Below are positions 13,603 through 14,901 of a stretch of 14,901 nucleotides of DNA, piece after piece. Origin of the DNA: QHXN01 sp040509515 (GTDB taxonomy: Bacteria > Acidobacteriota > Blastocatellia > Pyrinomonadales > Pyrinomonadaceae); assembly GCA_040509515.1 (NCBI GenBank), contig JBEVKV010000582.1, positions 1-14,901 on the forward strand. The letters run 5' to 3'. The position numbers and the translations under genes are program-made. The notes under the pieces are model-generated. The model saw nothing but the letters and a program-made list of their open reading frames with translations. It did not search any database and was not told the DNA's origin. Each line of letters starts with the position of its first letter. The stretch's first letter is position 1.

Positions 13603-14901
13603 TCAGGCGGCGTCGTTTAAACGCAGGACGCGGAACACCCTCGCGCGCAGGGGGTACAGACGGGGACGGACGTAGATTCCCAGCGGCGCGCGCAGGGCGA
13701 CGGGAAACATCAGCGCGACGTAGATGAGCGCGACGGCGGCGGCCGTCAGCCCGACGGGCACGAAGCCGTCGGGCACCCAGACGCGCGCCAGCGCGCCCGC
13801 CGCGACGAGCAACAGCACGAAGCGCGCGAGCCACGGCATCAGCGGGCGCACCATCTCCCACCTCGTCTTGCCGCTCTCTCGCGCCAGCGCCGAGAGGTTC
13901 GCCGGCAGGCTGACGAGACATGTGCCGGCGATCATGCCGAGCGGCGCGCCCGCCAACCCGTACAGCCATACGAACAGCGCCACCCCGCCCACGCTCACCA
14001 GCCCGTCGAGCAACGCCGTCAGGCACAGCCGCCGCTCGTGGCCGAAGCACAGCAGGCTGTAAGCGACCGTCAGGTTCCAGTGGCGCAGCAGCACGCCGAG
14101 GAGTATCAGCACCGTCAGCCAGAAGCCGCCGTACTGCGCCGCGCCGATCCAGCGCGCGACGAAGCCCTCGTTGACCGCCAGCACGACGCAGACCGCCGCC
14201 CCGCTCAGCATCAGCATCGCCTGCCCCAGCGCGACGCAGACCTCCGACACGCGCTCGCGCGACTCGCCGGCCCTCATCTGACTGAGCGCCGGCCCGGCGG
14301 CGGCCATCAACATCTGCGGCTGGTTCGCCAGCACGCCGATCATCTTCCCCGTGCAGACGTAGGGCACGACCGCCGCCGGCCCGAACAGCTTGCCGATGAT
14401 GAGAATGTCCGTCCCGTTCAGGAGCACCTGCGCGATCTGTGCGAGGCTCACCCAAAGACCCTGCGTCACGCGCCTGCGCGCCGTCGGCCACGGGAGTTTC
14501 GGCACGACGCGCGGCAGCACGGTCGGGAAGCGAGCGCGCAGCCGGTACCAGCCGAGCGCCGCGCCGAAAACCTGTTGCGCCGCCCAGCCGAGCGCCAACG
14601 CGTACAGCCCCCACCCGGCCACGACGAGTCCCACGGTGAGCGCGGTGCTCAGCAGATACGAGACGATGCTGCCGCGCCCTATGAAGGCGAAGTCCTGCAA
14701 GCCTTGCAGCACGGCGTTGAAGAGGCGCAGCGGGAAGACCAGCACGAAGACCAGCAGGACGACCCCGATGGGGTTGCGCAGCCCTTCCCACGCGGCGGGC
14801 ACCGTCAGCCACGCGGCCAACGCCGCCAGCGCCACCAGCGGCGTCTGCCACGCGACGAGGCGCGCGGTCTGCCCGACCAGCAGTGGTAAGTCCGCGGCGC
14901 C
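13603..14901 (-). CDS. Polysaccharide flippase, MOP/Wzx-type, 5' end cut by window edge
   Basis: This is an inner-membrane transporter of the MOP exporter superfamily (Wzx/MATE-like), expected to flip a lipid-linked oligosaccharide from the cytoplasmic to the periplasmic face. The frame is open to the window edge and shows 432 residues with no start codon, so the N-terminus is missing. A GTG at 14835 is internal and should not be taken as the start. About ten hydrophobic segments are visible, separated by short basic loops. A GLQDF motif follows the early helix containing VVLLVFVLVFPLRLF, a position where Wzx proteins often carry a G-Q pair. Family members are usually 450-520 residues, so perhaps 50-90 are lost. 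It is the first gene seen in the unit, and its TGA lies 30 bases before the ACP-fusion gene. A MurJ-like role cannot be excluded, but the glycosyltransferase context favours Wzx. Confidence 0.85.
   Translation of the reverse strand, partial: GAADLPLLVGQTARLVAWQTPLVALAALAAWLTVPAAWEGLRNPIGVVLLVFVLVFPLRLFNAVLQGLQDFAFIGRGSIVSYLLSTALTVGLVVAGWGLYALALGWAAQQVFGAALGWYRLRARFPTVLPRVVPKLPWPTARRRVTQGLWVSLAQIAQVLLNGTDILIIGKLFGPAAVVPYVCTGKMIGVLANQPQMLMAAAGPALSQMRAGESRERVSEVCVALGQAMLMLSGAAVCVVLAVNEGFVARWIGAAQYGGFWLTVLILLGVLLRHWNLTVAYSLLCFGHERRLCLTALLDGLVSVGGVALFVWLYGLAGAPLGMIAGTCLVSLPANLSALARESGKTRWEMVRPLMPWLARFVLLLVAAGALARVWVPDGFVPVGLTAAAVALIYVALMFPVALRAPLGIYVRPRLYPLRARVFRVLRLNDAA

Noticed and set aside
13603..14835. 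GTG at 14835 as start of the flippase.
   Set aside because: The frame stays open and family-like upstream to the window edge, and starting there would drop early membrane segments. The gene is therefore called partial.

Overview
The window is one densely packed glycan-biosynthesis locus from a G+C-rich bacterium (roughly two-thirds G+C by eye). The sequence does not settle the phylum. High-GC Acidobacteriota, Myxococcota or similar lineages are compatible, but this is only inference. All 16 genes lie on the minus strand, so transcription runs from 14901 down to 1. The first (flippase) and last (GT1-type glycosyltransferase) genes are cut by the window edges. No spacer exceeds 47 bases, and eight junctions overlap as ATGA, GTGA, TTGA, TGATG or TAGTG. 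I therefore read it as a single polycistronic unit whose promoter and terminator lie outside the window. I found no tRNA, rRNA, CRISPR array, transposase or insertion sequence.

Layout in transcription order. 14901-13603: MOP/Wzx-type flippase (partial). 13572-10731: a decoration block with an acyl carrier protein fused to a LnmK/Pnap_2097-like double hot-dog enzyme, a CatB-type hexapeptide acyltransferase and an Fe(II)/2-oxoglutarate oxygenase. 10719-9044: an FkbM methyltransferase and a TylF-like methyltransferase. 9036-5160: a GT2 glycosyltransferase, a small methyltransferase and two GT4 glycosyltransferases. 5156-1967: two more GT4 enzymes and a UbiG-like methyltransferase. 1970-184: a Methyltransf_24-type methyltransferase and a GT4. 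187-1: start of a GT1/GT28-type glycosyltransferase.

Working model (inference): seven glycosyltransferases build an oligosaccharide on a lipid carrier in the cytoplasm. Up to five methyltransferases, one acyltransferase and one oxygenase decorate it, and the flippase moves it across the inner membrane. No polymerase, priming transferase, export or nucleotide-sugar genes are visible, so these probably lie outside the window. The feature most worth a second look is the ACP-LnmK-like fusion, a polyketide-type acyl-ACP-forming enzyme translationally coupled to an acyltransferase inside a sugar locus. It suggests a non-acetyl acyl decoration delivered from a carrier protein rather than from acetyl-CoA.
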